DNA of 64,000 nucleotides from Membranipora membranacea. Its lineage: Eukaryota > Bryozoa > Gymnolaemata > Cheilostomatida > Membraniporidae. Where the stretch lies: the NCBI GenBank assembly GCA_914767715.1, contig OU612070.1:22246025-22310024 (forward strand), in the 5' to 3' direction. The position numbers and the translations under genes were made by a program. Shown piece after piece: positions 33,791 through 44,640 of this stretch. A model generated the notes under the pieces. That model was not told where the DNA came from and made no database searches. It saw nothing but the letters and a program-made list of their open reading frames with translations. The first letter of the stretch is position 1. Each line of letters opens with the position of its first letter.

Positions 33791-34370
33791 ATGGATCGAA
33801 AAACACTCCTTAGCATTGGTAGAAGGACTAAATCTGTACAGAAAACCTCTGGGACTCTAAATAATATTTAGAGAATTGGAAATGTCTCAATCACTGGAGG
33901 TTTTATGGAGTAAGAAAAGGGGCAAAAGGTCAGGAGCCAGACAAAGAGTCAGAGACAGTAGTTTCCATGGAAAGATAAAGACTGCCTTACCTACCATCCT
34001 CATGTCTAATACCAACAGACTCTATAATAAGGTAGATGAGCTTGAGGCAGCAATACAAACAAATCAACTGAAAAACTGCTGCTTGCTTGTTTTCTCTGAA
34101 ACATGGCTGAACGAGAATATCCTTGACACTCAAATAGCTCTTGATGGATATTGGACTCTCCGGAGCGACAGAGATCCTATCACCACCAATAAAACCCAAG
34201 GTGGTGGACTATTAATTTATATAAATGATAAGTGGTGCGATAGTGGCAGCATAATATCGACCTACTCAGATCGCACCCTGGAGATGTTTGCAGTCAGACT
34301 ACGACCTTACTGGTTGCCAAGGGAAATCCCCTGCATCATAGTGTTATTGGTATATTGTACATTGTTTGGA
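33791..34370 (+). pseudogene. LINE ORF2 fragment: 5' end and AP endonuclease domain
   Basis: From ATG at 33791 (MDRKTLLSIGRRTKSVQ) and, after a stop and frame change near 33870, ILMSNTNRLYNKVDELEA, LLVFSETWLNENILD, TQGGGLLIYINDKWC and MFAVRLRPYWLPREIPCII. These are the N-terminal blocks of LINE apurinic-like endonucleases: Glu in SETWL and the GGGLLIYI strand. The reading ends at VLLVY near 34360, before the family's later Asp/His blocks. The join to the duplicated segment at 34402 marks a break point. The enzyme nicks target DNA to prime reverse transcription. Confidence 0.75.
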
Positions 34371-34401
34371 GCGCCCTCTAGCGGTGTTGTCAAGGAAAAT
34401 A

Positions 34402-34605
34402 TCGCAATATCGCGAAAGTTCTTGGAGAAGGCCAAGAAAATCTCTGTAGGCACCTTTTTGGTAACAGTAAGGATGATGAGTGTCAAAAAAAGTGCTGTCC
34501 TAACAACATGCTGAGACAGATGAAGCAAATCACTGCTAACATGATACTAATAGGATTGAACTTGAGAAACATATCGCAGACATTTAAATGTACGCTCTAA
34601 ATGTG
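34402..34605 (+). repeat. Dispersed duplicated segment, copy 2, with an open frame
   Basis: Matches copy 1 (29690-30095) without the 180-bp insertion. In this copy one frame stays open from about 34437 to TAA near 34602: QENLCRHLFGNSKDDECQ, then CCPNNMLRQMKQ and ISQTFKCTL. In copy 1 the frame is broken by the insertion and a TAG. It could be a terminal exon or the end of an unidentified element. Confidence 0.6.
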
Positions 34606-35056
34606 TAAGTATTCCCGTTCTCCAGTCTCAGGTCAATCTGTCCGTCAGCGTAGTAAGATCGGAATCTGACAATGAGGAAGTGGCCAAAGAACAAGGAGCA
34701 GGTCAAATTATTTAAAGTAACAATACAATTAATTTTTATTGGTTGCTAATTTTTGCCTAGCCTCTGTACACCTCAAAAATATCGAAACTTGTATTGATCT
34801 ATTTTTTTAACCTTATTTCATATTCATTGGCGTATCACATTCTGTTTTGGCACTACAGCATGTATACCTTACACAAGAGAGAACAGAGCTTCTCATCACA
34901 GCGATGTTGAAGAACATCGGACAGTGGACTCTGTGTAAATCCACATCATAAAAGGATAAGATAATATTTATTCTGCAGTTCAAACCAATCAGTGTTCATT
35001 GTTTATGCTGAATCAACTTTTTAATTTTCTCTATGAAAATGGGCAAATATTGAGAA
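34606..35056. other. Non-coding, nothing recognised
   Basis: AT-rich, no supported gene or repeat. Confidence 0.4.
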
Positions 35057-35530
35057 GACTAGGGTATTACACCTGTAATTAGGTGAAGGTCAACTTGTTG
35101 CACCAATCCTCCAAAATAAAATTACTAGTATGCTGATGACAAATCAGGACCCAGGCAAGTTGATAGTACTGCAGTCAGTAATATTGAGGCATGAAAATGT
35201 TGCCTGTTGTATTTGCAATTGAAATTTTGGTGATTTGAGGTTTTAAATAATTTTAGCAAAATCAATTTGGGGCGCTTTATGCAGACAAGTCAGTTGAGGC
35301 AAAATTAGCTGGAAAACCTGTAAAAATGCACTTGCTCCGTTTGATTGAGCGCCGAATAAATCTGACAACGAATTTCCTTTCAATACTCTCAAGTATTCCA
35401 GAGCAGAAGCAGACCATCGTTTTGAGTGGTCTGGTTAAGAATTGAAAGAAGCTGAAGCAGAGGTGAGAAGTCAACATAATTTGCATGTAAAGGGATGGGG
35501 AAATAAATAGAGGTGTTGGACCTAATAGTG
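35057..35530 (+). mobile_element. Repeat R, copy 1: CACTA-like ended element with a decayed exon
   Basis: Direct copy of 38736-39217. The right end GGTGTTGGACCTAATAGTG is the near-perfect complement of copy 2's left end CACTATTAGGTAATACACC, so the unit carries terminal inverted repeats. The left end here has decayed (GACTAGGGTATTACACC). The exon frame is broken by a one-base deletion (GGTTAAGAATTG) and an 11-base deletion just before the donor. Flanking triplets are GAA and GCA, not a clean target duplication. Confidence 0.7.
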
Positions 35531-35564
35531 GCATTAGCAGACAATCAGCTGACTTTACAAATGA

Positions 35565-35954
35565 ATGAAAAACAAAACAAACAAAATGTCTTCTTGGCCA
35601 CCTTATGCTTTGTGGCACAGCAAGTTGATGGCACGGGTGCAGGCTTTTGCCTCTGGGGTTTGTTTGGTGTGGACTGGTGGCACATCATCCAGGGGTTATG
35701 GTATGATGAGGGTTGAATGGAGATTTGGGGGGAGTAGGGTGCTGGGTGTGCATAGGGTAAGGATGATGTGTTCCCTCCGCACCACACAGCTTCCAGTTGG
35801 CTACGAGGCCTCGTACTTGTGTCACAACAAGCTGTGCCTTTCAGTCCACCACCTGAGCCTAGAGCCAAACCGGGTAAATATGCAGCGCAGGAGGTGCTCT
35901 CATGATAGCCAGTGCAGTGGCCATGCTGCTGGCTACCCGAACTGCTCGATTTAA
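35565..35954 (+). CDS. I-PpoI-like His-Me finger (zinc-binding loop) endonuclease
   Basis: 130 codons from ATG at 35565 (another ATG at 35586 gives MSSWPPYALW). CLVWTGGTSSRGYGMM, LGVHRV, ASYLCHNKLCLSVHHLSLEP, NMQRRRC, and SQCSGHAAGYPNC match the zinc-binding loop family of homing endonucleases typified by I-PpoI: Cys/His zinc ligands, the LCHN..C....HL box and a terminal C-x4-C-x-GH...C cluster. Aligning by the LC pair, the residue matching I-PpoI His98 (general base) is Tyr (SYLC instead of SHLC); the metal-binding Asn of the E..xxN segment is kept. The product may therefore bind but not cut DNA. It lies between the two R repeats and is convergent with the Mutator-like gene. Confidence 0.8.
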   Translation: MKNKTNKMSSWPPYALWHSKLMARVQAFASGVCLVWTGGTSSRGYGMMRVEWRFGGSRVLGVHRVRMMCSLRTTQLPVGYEASYLCHNKLCLSVHHLSLEPNRVNMQRRRCSHDSQCSGHAAGYPNCSI

Positions 35955-36274
35955 TAATTATCACTACTATCAGGTACTGTACTGTATTCACTCATCTGCC
36001 TGCCCCCCCCCCCATCTGATTTGGTGTTCGCTTTCTCATATAATATATTATCTGGCTATAATCCCTCATTGCACACACACTCTCACATATTGTTACCTAT
36101 TGGTTTTGTAATGAAGACCCCACTTGCATGTATTATCATTACTCATTCCTGCCCAGACATGTCCAGATATGCTTACTGCTTATTTAATATATTCATGTTA
36201 CTGTGTGACGTTGTTGTGTAGCATTGCATTGTATGATAGAACGTTGTGTGTATGTAAAAGAAAAAAACAAGATG

Positions 36275-38345
36275 TTCACTGAGGCTGAAAAAGGTCGTTT
36301 TGGCCCTTGCAGTAATCATGCTCAACTGGGCGCGAAAGGCGAGCCGCGACTCTGCTTGTTGTTTTGCTGCAGATATAGTCATGGTCACGATTTTCAACGG
36401 CTATCTTTCTTTTGATCCAATCTTGGGCCGCTCTCATGCGGCTCATTGCCCTCATCTTTTTATACTGTCCGCTTATTTGTAGTGCTCTTGCACGTTTGAT
36501 ATTTTTTTGCTGCGACGGAAGCTGCTTGATGGCATTTCGGCTTAACGGGCAGCCGAAATCGGCTAGCTTCTTTACTACAGAGCCATGTCCATTGTTGTGG
36601 CGGTAAACTGCACTGCTGGCTCTGCCGCGGTAGTTTTTACTGAATAGGACATTCTTTGGCATATTTTTACTCAATGCCCTGTTAAATGCCTCGCTGCGCT
36701 GTGTACTAAAGCCAAGCTTTGTCGCTTGAAGGGCGTTGGCATTAAGGCGAATATTGAAAACAGTTTTTTTTTCTCTTCTTCATTGCAGTTTATATGCCCC
36801 AGACCGGCAGCACGGAACAGTGAGCTACTGAGCATCCAGTCCCGCAGCAGCTGCTGCCAACCAGTGTAGAACACATCTGATGATTGCCGCCGTAGCCAGC
36901 TTGGACGACTGCTGCGCAATGATACTCGAACGGTACTTGACGCCTTTTGCCAGCAACTTCTTAAGTGAGTCAATTGTCTTCACCCTGGCGCAACTGAATG
37001 TCTCTTTCCTGAAGTTCACCTTCTCTATAGCTCTAACCTGTGAGTTGCCCAGGTGAGATGGGTCGGACTGGGCCGTAACAGTCCACTTTTCTGGCCTCGC
37101 ACTCAACAAAGCCTGATAGGGCTTTACACCATGCCCATCGCTGTCCGATGTCACCGTCACCGGGATGAGCCCACGTGTCAGCAAACTCACGCCCGATTTG
37201 GTAATCATCGGCCCCTCCAGAATGTTCTCCTCTTTGGGCAGGGTGGCACTGCAGTCATGCTGCGTGCGTTCATGGGCACAGACTGCTGCGTTGTTGTGCT
37301 GGCGCAGCCTGCACCCCTTTGAGCAGACCTTGTTCTCAATGACGTAGTCTAATACGCTCCCCGTACAGCTGTCGATGGCAGTCGTGACAACTTGTGTGGC
37401 ACAGAGGCCCATCTTCTTTCTATTGCCAAACCTTGACGAATTGTAGCGGCTGTCCACTGATATGGCAATCTCCCCCTCCCTCCCCCCGCTCAGGCCACAT
37501 AATTTGTTATCATTTAATTTTTCCCCTGCCAGTCTGTTCAGATCTCTGTTATTTATGTCTTTCATCTCATTGTCAACAAGCTTGGCCAGTTTCTGGCAGT
37601 TGGATTGAGCCAGCAGGGACATGTCCAGCGATGCAAACAGCTGACATGCCCCGTGCATGCCAAGGCAGCTATCCTGCACGGCATGCCCGAATTGTTTGTT
37701 GATAGCTGCCCTCTTCGGCCCCCTCCTGCTCTCCTGCGCTACTTTGTAGAGCGGATAAACTTTAGTAAAGCTGCACCCTTTTGACCCACATGTTAATGAT
37801 ATGCTGCATGCAAGCCCTTTCTTTCTTGTGACACTCATACCGATGAGCCACTCCTGGCAAGTTTCCAATGTCCTGTGGCCCTTTTGGAAGTCCTGCAGCG
37901 CATGCAGCATCATGTCCATGTTGACCACAAATTTTCCCACACCCTTAGCCTCATTGCCGTTATCTGACTGCTCTAAACTTTTATCTTTGCAGGTTCCACG
38001 AGGCCGAAGAACTCTTGTACCAGCATTCTCTCCTCGAGCTGTTCTTGCCACCAGACGTCTGCAAACAGAAAACCAGCAGATGTCAGTCTACACTCACATA
38101 TATTTGTATATATCTATATAATTTATTACCTCGTGTATGTGACTACACCCATTAAGAATGAATCAAATCTGGTCAAAGCCAATAAAACATCAGTTTCATG
38201 CGTCAAGTCAAGCTCACCCATTTTTCTCCTCAATGATACGCCTGCGGCTGCATTGTGGACTAATCACTCGTGTCGCTACTCTATCATCGCCTGGCTGAAA
38301 TCCATTAAGTTTATTAGCGATTCGCTTTTTATTTAAACGTGGCAT
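36275..38345 (-). pseudogene. Mutator-like transposase gene, spliced, C-terminal part frameshifted
   Basis: Exon 1 (minus, 38345-38218) starts MPRLNKKRIANKLNG and ends at a GTGAGC donor. Exon 2 starts at 38058 after TTTGCAG and runs open to 36825 (about 410 codons); the junction phase fits (GG|A). Exon 2 has no ATG of its own at the start, supporting the intron. Core blocks: EIAISVDSRYNSSRFGNRKK (first Asp), NKVCSKGC, GLIPVTVTSDSDGHGVKPYQ (second Asp cluster), QSDPSHLGNSQVRAIEK. After a stop at 36825 coding resumes in another frame with LGFSTQRSEAFNRALSKNMP and LFSKNYRGRASSAVY to a basic C-terminus ending 36275. This is the layout of the invertebrate Mutator-like transposase family (Pfam Mutator domain). 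Transposase function is known for the superfamily; this copy needs a frame correction near 36740-36825. Confidence 0.78.
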
Positions 38346-38735
38346 GATTATAGACAAGCTACCTTGCAGTCGACACGCATTCTTACATATTTTGCGGCAT
38401 TCTTGGTATTCTAATGGCTCATGCGGTAAAGGCAAAATAATTATTGAAACATGCATGGTAGAGTCTGCTGTTGACCCCGGTATTACTTTTTTCCAACTAG
38501 GTTTCCGGATGAAGGCACGTTGTTACCGAGAGAACAATTATCAGATGGTCATATTCACGAAACTACTGAAAATAGATGTTCGAAAAAGTAAGCTAATACT
38601 CATCGAGTGCCTGTGTCTAAAACATGTCTGGGCATGTCTGTGTTGCCCTGATCGTCATAAAATCCCGGTTTCTTGTAGGATACATGCTCTAGCTCACCAG
38701 GACAGCATATTTATGTCATTGGCAATCGCCATGCT

Positions 38736-39217
38736 CACTATTAGGTAATACACCTGTAATTAGGTGAAGGTCAACTTGTTGCACCCATCCTCCAAAATAA
38801 AATTACTAGTATGCTGATGACAAATCAGGACCCAGGCAAGTTGATAGTACTGCAGTCAGTAATATTGAGGCATGAAAATGTTGCCTGTTGTATTTGCAAT
38901 TGAAATTTTGGTGATTTGAGGTTTTAAATAATTTTAGCAAAATCAATTTGGGGCGCTTTATGCAGACAAGTCAGTTGAGGCAAAATTAGCTGGAAAACCT
39001 GTAAAAATGGACTTGCTCCGTTTGATTGAGCGCCGAAAAAATCTGACAATGAATTTCCTTTCAATACTCTCAAGTATGTCAGAGCAGAAGCAGACCATCG
39101 TTTCGAGTGGTCTGGTTAAAGAATTGAAAGAAGCTGAAGCAGGCTTTTGGAGGTGAGAAGTCGGCATAATTTGCATGTAAAGCAATGGGGAAATAAATAG
39201 AGGTGTTGGACCTAGTG
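38736..39217 (+). mobile_element. Repeat R, copy 2: CACTA-ended element carrying an open exon-like frame
   Basis: Left end CACTATTAGGTAATACACC; right end GGTGTTGGACCTAGTG (two bases lost relative to copy 1). Inside, an AATAATTTTAG acceptor (about 38938) opens a 71-codon frame with no stop: QNQFGALYADKSVEAKLAGK, MDLLRLIERRKNL, KELKEAEAGFWR, then a GTGAGA donor at about 39153. The peptide looks helical or coiled-coil and is not recognised. Copy 1 has the same exon in broken form. The intact splice sites and frame suggest that R was cut from, or still supplies, an exon of a larger gene or element. Confidence 0.6.
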
Positions 39218-41110
39218 AGTAGAGAAGACCTTATCTCTCATCATTTGCCTGAGCTATTTTATTGCGCAAATAACAAAATATAGTATTTTTCCCATGTTCT
39301 GATACAAAAAGACATTGAGGTACACCAGGTAGTATTGATTGGTAAGTGTTTCTATGGCAAACAAAAGAAAAGTTAATAATGGATTTTCATTTCATACATT
39401 GCGCTCTTTTTTGGCCAAAACAGTCGTAAAGAATATTGTTGGATTCATGAGCTGCATCGCATCCTGATACAAGGAGTTTTCTAATATCATTCGACAATAC
39501 ACAATTTCGTGCTGATCTTCATCGATTTAAATGTATGTATGTATAGCGTTCAATGTATCTTTGCAGATAAAATACATGTTGTGGAAATGTGCTCTGAAGA
39601 TTTACATGAAAGTAATATCATGGCAACATATCAATATATTTGCTCACAAACAAAGACAAATAATTACGATTTCACCATGCCACTATATAGGTGTCCTCTT
39701 GTTCTAAGCTCCTACAAGGTTAAAAAACTAGTTCCTTGATTCAAATCGACTTTTACTACCATAACCGGATATGGTAATAAAAGTGTTAAGCTGGGCTGTT
39801 AGAAAATAACAAGCTAAAGTCCAAAGGTCATCATTATTGCACATGTGCACTTTGAGTATCTGTACAATTGAAACACTAACCAAGAGGTAGGAGCACACAA
39901 CTGCTCACAAAATCAGCTTTTTTCAGCTCACAAGCAATTCTGTTAGTTGTCTTATTTCTTGTTGGAGATGCACAACTACAATTTAGAATGCACATTTGAG
40001 CAGAGCAAGGGTACATGTACATACATTTTTCTGTGCTCCATTGGCTGCAAAACAGAGATCAGAAGTGTATTATCCCTTTAAATATTAAAAAAAACACCTC
40101 AACCTACACTTAAATTTTGATGTTAATCAAAGAATGAAGAATACTGCAATTTTTTTATCAGATAGGTATCATATTTTGAATTCCTGCTACACTACTTCAC
40201 TTTTTTATTTAACTATGCCAAAAATTAAGACAAAATGTTTTCCTGATAGTTTCATCCCGCGAAGTATCAAAGTTTTAAACGATGCCACTATGAAGATCTA
40301 ATAACACTGCCTTTCCAGTCAAATAATAATTGGAGTTTGTCTATGCTGTAATTACAAAAGGTAAAACAACTTGAGTGAAAAATCCAGAAAACCTTCCATC
40401 ATAAAAAGAATAAATTGAGATCAAAACCTATTTCGGCACTATAGTCACATTAACTTTGAAGAGGAAAACTCTAGGATAGCAGTTTGGGCACTGAGACCAT
40501 AATCCTGGTTAATATTTATTACTATTATTCTATCATTTAGCCTAGAACACTACAATCACTCGTTTAACAGAAAGAATGATCTGAACAGGACAGTATCGTG
40601 ACATACCGAGGCAGGAGAATGGAAGCCACTGTGGGGTGTTTGTGTGTCACTACACAGAATGCATTGCAGAGGATGGAGAAATGGATTAATTCTGCCAGGT
40701 AATTTTTTCAGAACATGAGAAGATTTAATATGAGCAGCCATACAAAGATTTGTTTGATGAATTTGGAAGTAAATAGAAAATAACTGTGAATATATATATT
40801 ATAATGAAACGCTCATTGAAATTTTCTGCATGTGAGATCAAGTGACAATAATAACAACATCTTTAAATTGTAAGGCAGACATGGGCCAATACAGGACCAT
40901 AATACAGGAAAGGATATTGGAGTTTGCGGGTTGAGTCATTGCTACAACTAAGACATTTCAACCGTGCTGAAAACGAGTAGTATAATCGCCCGTTTGTTTT
41001 CATAAAGCGATGTATTTGTCATCTCAATTTTTCATCCCTCTTTTACAGCCTATTTTGGTAATACATCTAAAAACTCTATCATACATATAGTATGTACCCA
41101 TACTATTTAC
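39218..41110. other. Non-coding, nothing recognised
   Basis: About 1.9 kb of AT-rich DNA with only short frames. No repeat or RNA gene that I can support. Confidence 0.4.
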
Positions 41111-41121
41111 ATCAATATGTG

Positions 41122-41320
41122 AAGGTGATAAGAAGTGCATGCATAAACTTTTTAATGACGCTATCAAGCTAGGCATCGGGCACCTTGATATGACGACGAT
41201 GACCACCGAAACTAAGACACTCGCTCTCAGAAACATTCATGGTGAGGACCACTTTATAAACAACTTCTTAAATAAATGCCCATCAGGATGTTACTGTACC
41301 ATGAACTTCAGAGGTGCTTA
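41122..41320 (+). CDS. Unidentified exon-like frame
   Basis: Open from GDKKCMHKLFNDAIKLGIG through DMTTMTTETKTLALRNIHG and NKCPSGCYCTMNFRGA to TAG. Codon use looks protein-like. The frame starts after GTGAAG and its 3' end overlaps a possible donor (GAG|GTGCTT). No domain recognised; it could be part of an element or a host gene. Confidence 0.3.
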
Positions 41321-41569
41321 GGGCTGAGACTGCTCTTCACGACATCTGATTCTCACACTTTTTTAATTTTTACCACAGATACCTGTTTTTGTCTTTGACA
41401 GTGCCACTGTCTACAAAGAGTTTCACAGCTTGATTGTCAGTGACTGTGATAAATCCATCCATCCATGTGCATATTACTTCCTTTTAATTCGGGAAAAAGA
41501 TTGAACTTTATAAATGACCTGACCTGAACCAGAAGAAACGCTCCTGCTGGACTTTGCAGTCACAGGTGC

Positions 41570-41695
41570 CCTGCCAGTACTGCTCAGGAGGGTTATGGAT
41601 CTACTCAGATGCCAGCGGCTACACAAGCTCCACAGGTTGAAAGACCACACAGACAACGCCGCCTCCTGACTTTCTATAAAGACTATTATATGACT
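41570..41695 (+). other. Possible C-terminal tail of a retroelement polyprotein
   Basis: A frame reads AQEGYGSTQMPAATQAPQVE, then RPHRQRRLL, FYKDYYMTC and a stop. The basic RPxRxRRxP-like end before an aromatic, acidic tail resembles the end of gypsy-type integrases. A second frame in the same segment is also open, so this is a weak call. Confidence 0.25.
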
Positions 41696-41978
41696 TGCTA
41701 AGATCAGTATTGTTGTAATTTAGTATAGTGTGGGAGAATGTTATGCATTGCTGTTTTGATTATTATTTTAGAAGTGTCAATTTGCACTAATGCCAAATTT
41801 CATTGATGTAAGCTACTATCATATTGGTTTTTTATTGTTGTAAAGGCTCTTTTCATTGGCCCATTTTTGGCAGTTGTATTTTAGATGCAACTCAAAGGAG
41901 ATGACTTGATTTAGTTGAGTTCACACACACATCGGATACAGAGACCGCAAGAAAAGTGATAACCCCACGATAATAAGG

Positions 41979-42525
41979 ATGTCAAGAGAACAGAAAGAGC
42001 TTGGATCCCGACAAAACAGTACTCAAGACCCATCACAGAGAGATAAAATCAGGAAAGAGAGAAATCAGAAGCTGAACGACATCAATGCACTGATGAAAAA
42101 CAAGGAAAGTCCGGTGATAATGGACTTCCTAGAAGAGATAGAAAACTCAAAGAATGACTCGGGGCGCATGTAACAAAGCAGTGAAGGCCATACAATCAAA
42201 CAGAAAACCTAAGCCGCTACAAATTAAAACAGCAGACGGTGGTTTCACTGCAGATCCAAAGGCTCAGGCGGAACTCATAACAGATCACTTCAGAAACATG
42301 TTCACGAATGATGACATAGATACACTAACCACACGAAATGATACCACCATTCTCAAAAGAAGAGATTAAGAAAGCAGTAAAATCGCTTAAAAATAACAAA
42401 AGTGCAGGTGAGGACGTGCTGAAGGCAGAACAACAAAAATGCGGACCGGACGTTGTATTTGACAACATAGCAGAGATATTCAACACCTTTGCACTGACCG
42501 GAGAAAACCCTAAAGAAATCAAGGA
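41979..42525 (+). pseudogene. LINE ORF2 fragment (linker and start of reverse transcriptase)
   Basis: Two overlapping frames read EKIENSK-type linker sequence, then KAVKAIQSNRKPKPLQIKTA, PKAQAELITDHFRNMFTND, and after a frame change IPPFSKEEIKKAVKSLKNNK, SAGED, IAEIFNTFALTGENPKEIKE. The FSKEEIKKAVKSLKNNKSAG block is the conserved entry to LINE reverse transcriptases. The fragment stops before the catalytic motifs, joining directly to a kinase exon at 42562. Not recognisable to clade. Confidence 0.65.
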
Positions 42526-42561
42526 AAGACTGTCTTTATCAAATTTGACATCCTATTGTAG

Positions 42562-43481
42562 GAAGCTGGCCCATCCAAATATCGTGCAATTCTATGGCAT
42601 GGCAAATATCAGAGAGAACAAGGTTGGTATGGTCATAGAGCTGTGTGATATGGACCTGGAAAAGTATGCTAGTTACAACTGAGAGACGAGGTCCAACAAG
42701 ACAATGCAGGTAAGGTATGAAAATTTGAAAATAAATATATTCCATAGTAAATGTAAATCCCACAAATTATCTGAAATCTCACCTACACTTCCATAGAAAT
42801 TAGCTCTTCCGATGTCAACAACGATAGCTTCTCAGTCACTTTCCCTTCCAAGCTGTTTTGCCCTGTGTTCACTCATTTACATAGAGCTGTGTGATACAGA
42901 CCTGGAGAAGTATGCTAGTTACAACTGAGAGACGGGGTCCAACAAGACAAAGCAGGTGAGGTATGAAAATTTGAAAATAAATATATTCCATAGTAAATGT
43001 ACATCCCACAAATTTTCTGAAATCTCACCTACACTTCCATAGAAATTAGCTCTTCCGATGTCAACAACGATAGCTTCTCAGTCACTTTCCCTTCCCAGCT
43101 GTTTTGCCCTGTGTTCACTCATTTACAAAAAAATTTCTAGAGATGTGCGATATGAGTGTGGCTCATAATGATTGCAATCATATTGTTCCTATTTATGGTT
43201 GGGAAAGGATAATCAAAGCATGGGTGTGGTTATCAGGGCGAAGGCACCGGTACAATATCATTATAGCTCTGAAGTATATTCTTCTGCCAATGGTTTTTTT
43301 AAACCAGTTGATTGATTAGTTATCTGTTATCTGATTATAATTCGTTGGTCTGTTATGTCTATTTTTTGTTTAGCCAACCCAGAGCTCTATACTGGGATAT
43401 GTCAGAGATGGCTTGAATGGATTATGTTTTGTCCACCAACACGGGCTTATCCATCTAGATATAAAGCCATCCAATATTTTG
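42562..43481 (+). pseudogene. Protein kinase exons (subdomains IV-VI), one with an in-frame TGA
   Basis: Exon 42562-42711 follows the acceptor TCCTATTGTAG and reads KLAHPNIVQFYGMANIREN, VGMVIELCDMDLEKYASYN, then TGA, then ETRSNKTMQ before a GTAAGG donor. Exon 43374-43481 follows TTTTGTTTAG and reads GYVRDGLNGLCFVHQHGLIH, LDIKPSNIL before GTAAGT. HLDIKPSN is the catalytic loop (Asp in place of HRD's D, Lys and Asn kept). HPNIV.FYG plus IELCD is the beta4-hinge region. It is a host-type Ser/Thr or dual-specificity kinase, possibly TKL-like; I cannot name it. No ATP-binding loop or activation segment is seen nearby. The TGA may mark a pseudogene, and the LINE fragment abuts its first exon. Confidence 0.7.
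42634..43125 (+). repeat. Tandem duplication of a 246-bp exon/intron segment
   Basis: Bases 42634-42879 and 42880-43125 are near-identical from CATAGAGCTGTGTGATA to GTGTTCACTCATTTA. The unit holds the second half of the kinase exon with its donor and the following intron. Both copies carry the same in-frame TGA (TACAACTGAGAGACG), so that stop predates the duplication. Confidence 0.92.
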
Positions 43482-43799
43482 GTAAGTGTTCACAAGAGGA
43501 GACTCGCTTACAGATGAAAGAGGTAATTAAAGTCTGCGTCAATCCATTCAGCTATAATTCAGAGGCATTGTCCACATTGTCAGTGGAACTTATTTATGAT
43601 ATCATTTTATTATTATATCATTATTCATTATATCATCCATATATGTCTATTCATTCTAATATTAAGCACGAATACACGTTAGTAATTTGGGAATTATGTC
43701 ATGCATTCTGCATTGTAATTTGGGAATTATGTCATGCATGCATGCATTTGGGAATTATGCACATAGGTAGCGAAGACCATTGGGGTTTCACTACGTTGA

Positions 43800-44640
43800 C
43801 GAGGTAATGGCACACCTTCAAGCACACCCATTCTCCCTCATGATTGACGAGGCAAGGTGCTGGGTATCATGGCCAGATACTATGATGTGAAACTGTCTAG
43901 AAGCAGAACAGTGTTTGTGACGCTATTGGAGTGCCTTGCTGGAACTGCTGCACACATCTTCAATCTACTGGACACAATTGTCAGGTATTTTTCCACTGTG
44001 ATCACTTAGTAATGTGTGTCAGTGTAATCACAGGGCTTTTAAAATTTGGTTAGAAGTAGGGCTGTATACCATAAAGCTATTACTAATAGCTTTATGCTGT
44101 ATACTGTTTCTCTTGGCCTTATTTTTTATTGCTTTGTGTTAGCATGCTGTATTTGGATGTTTGTGGTGAGAGCTGTAGTTGGTTGTTGATTGACTGACAT
44201 GCCAAAGGTAGCATTGTCCTTGTGTGCACTAATGGTACTGTATCAAGGGTCATCACACGCGTGGCTGATCACCCCATAATAAAGTTGATTGACTGTCATG
44301 ACAAACCAATTGAAACCTAGGCAGTCCATCAGTGCAGTAAAACATACCAATATACATGTACTTAGATAAATTCTTGGCAGCCTTGTGACTGGTCAGCCCC
44401 AAAGCAATAAAGATAAAGATTTCGGTCAGCCTGGGCTAGAATTAAAAAAATAAAATAAAATCATTTTGCAGCCCTAGTTAGAAGTGATGTTGGGGATAAA
44501 TCTAGACATTAATTCATTGCACACTTGTTTTTTTTTGTAGTGAGAATAATATTCCTTGGGGGAATGTGATGTCATTTGAGAGTGACAACTGCAACGTTAT
44601 TAAAGGGAAACACAAAGGTGTCAAAGCGCTCATAAGGAAG
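43800..44640 (+). pseudogene. hAT-like (ZMYM/DUF4371 type) transposase exons
   Basis: Exon 43800-43984 encodes HPFSLMIDEA, then after a frame change VLGIMARYYDVKLSRSRTVF and LLECLAGTAAHIFNLLDTIV before a GTATTT donor. Exon from 44541, after a T-rich TTGTAG acceptor, reads ENNIPWGNVMSFESDNCNVI, KGKHKGVKALIRK. The acidic DEA motif, the SRxVF strand and the SDNCNVxxGK block are family features of hAT-derived genes. The DNA after 44640 turns into triplet-repeat sequence. No C-terminal dimerisation domain follows here. Confidence 0.55.

Noticed and set aside
35057-39217. R copies as LTRs of one retrotransposon
   Set aside because: R has CACTA-type inverted ends, an exon-like frame and splice sites, and the DNA between encodes a DNA-transposon transposase, not gag-pol.
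44070-44096. 25-base palindrome ATAAAGCTATTA/TAATAGCTTTAT
   Set aside because: Real but isolated in AT-rich DNA; no flanking repeat or gene relation.
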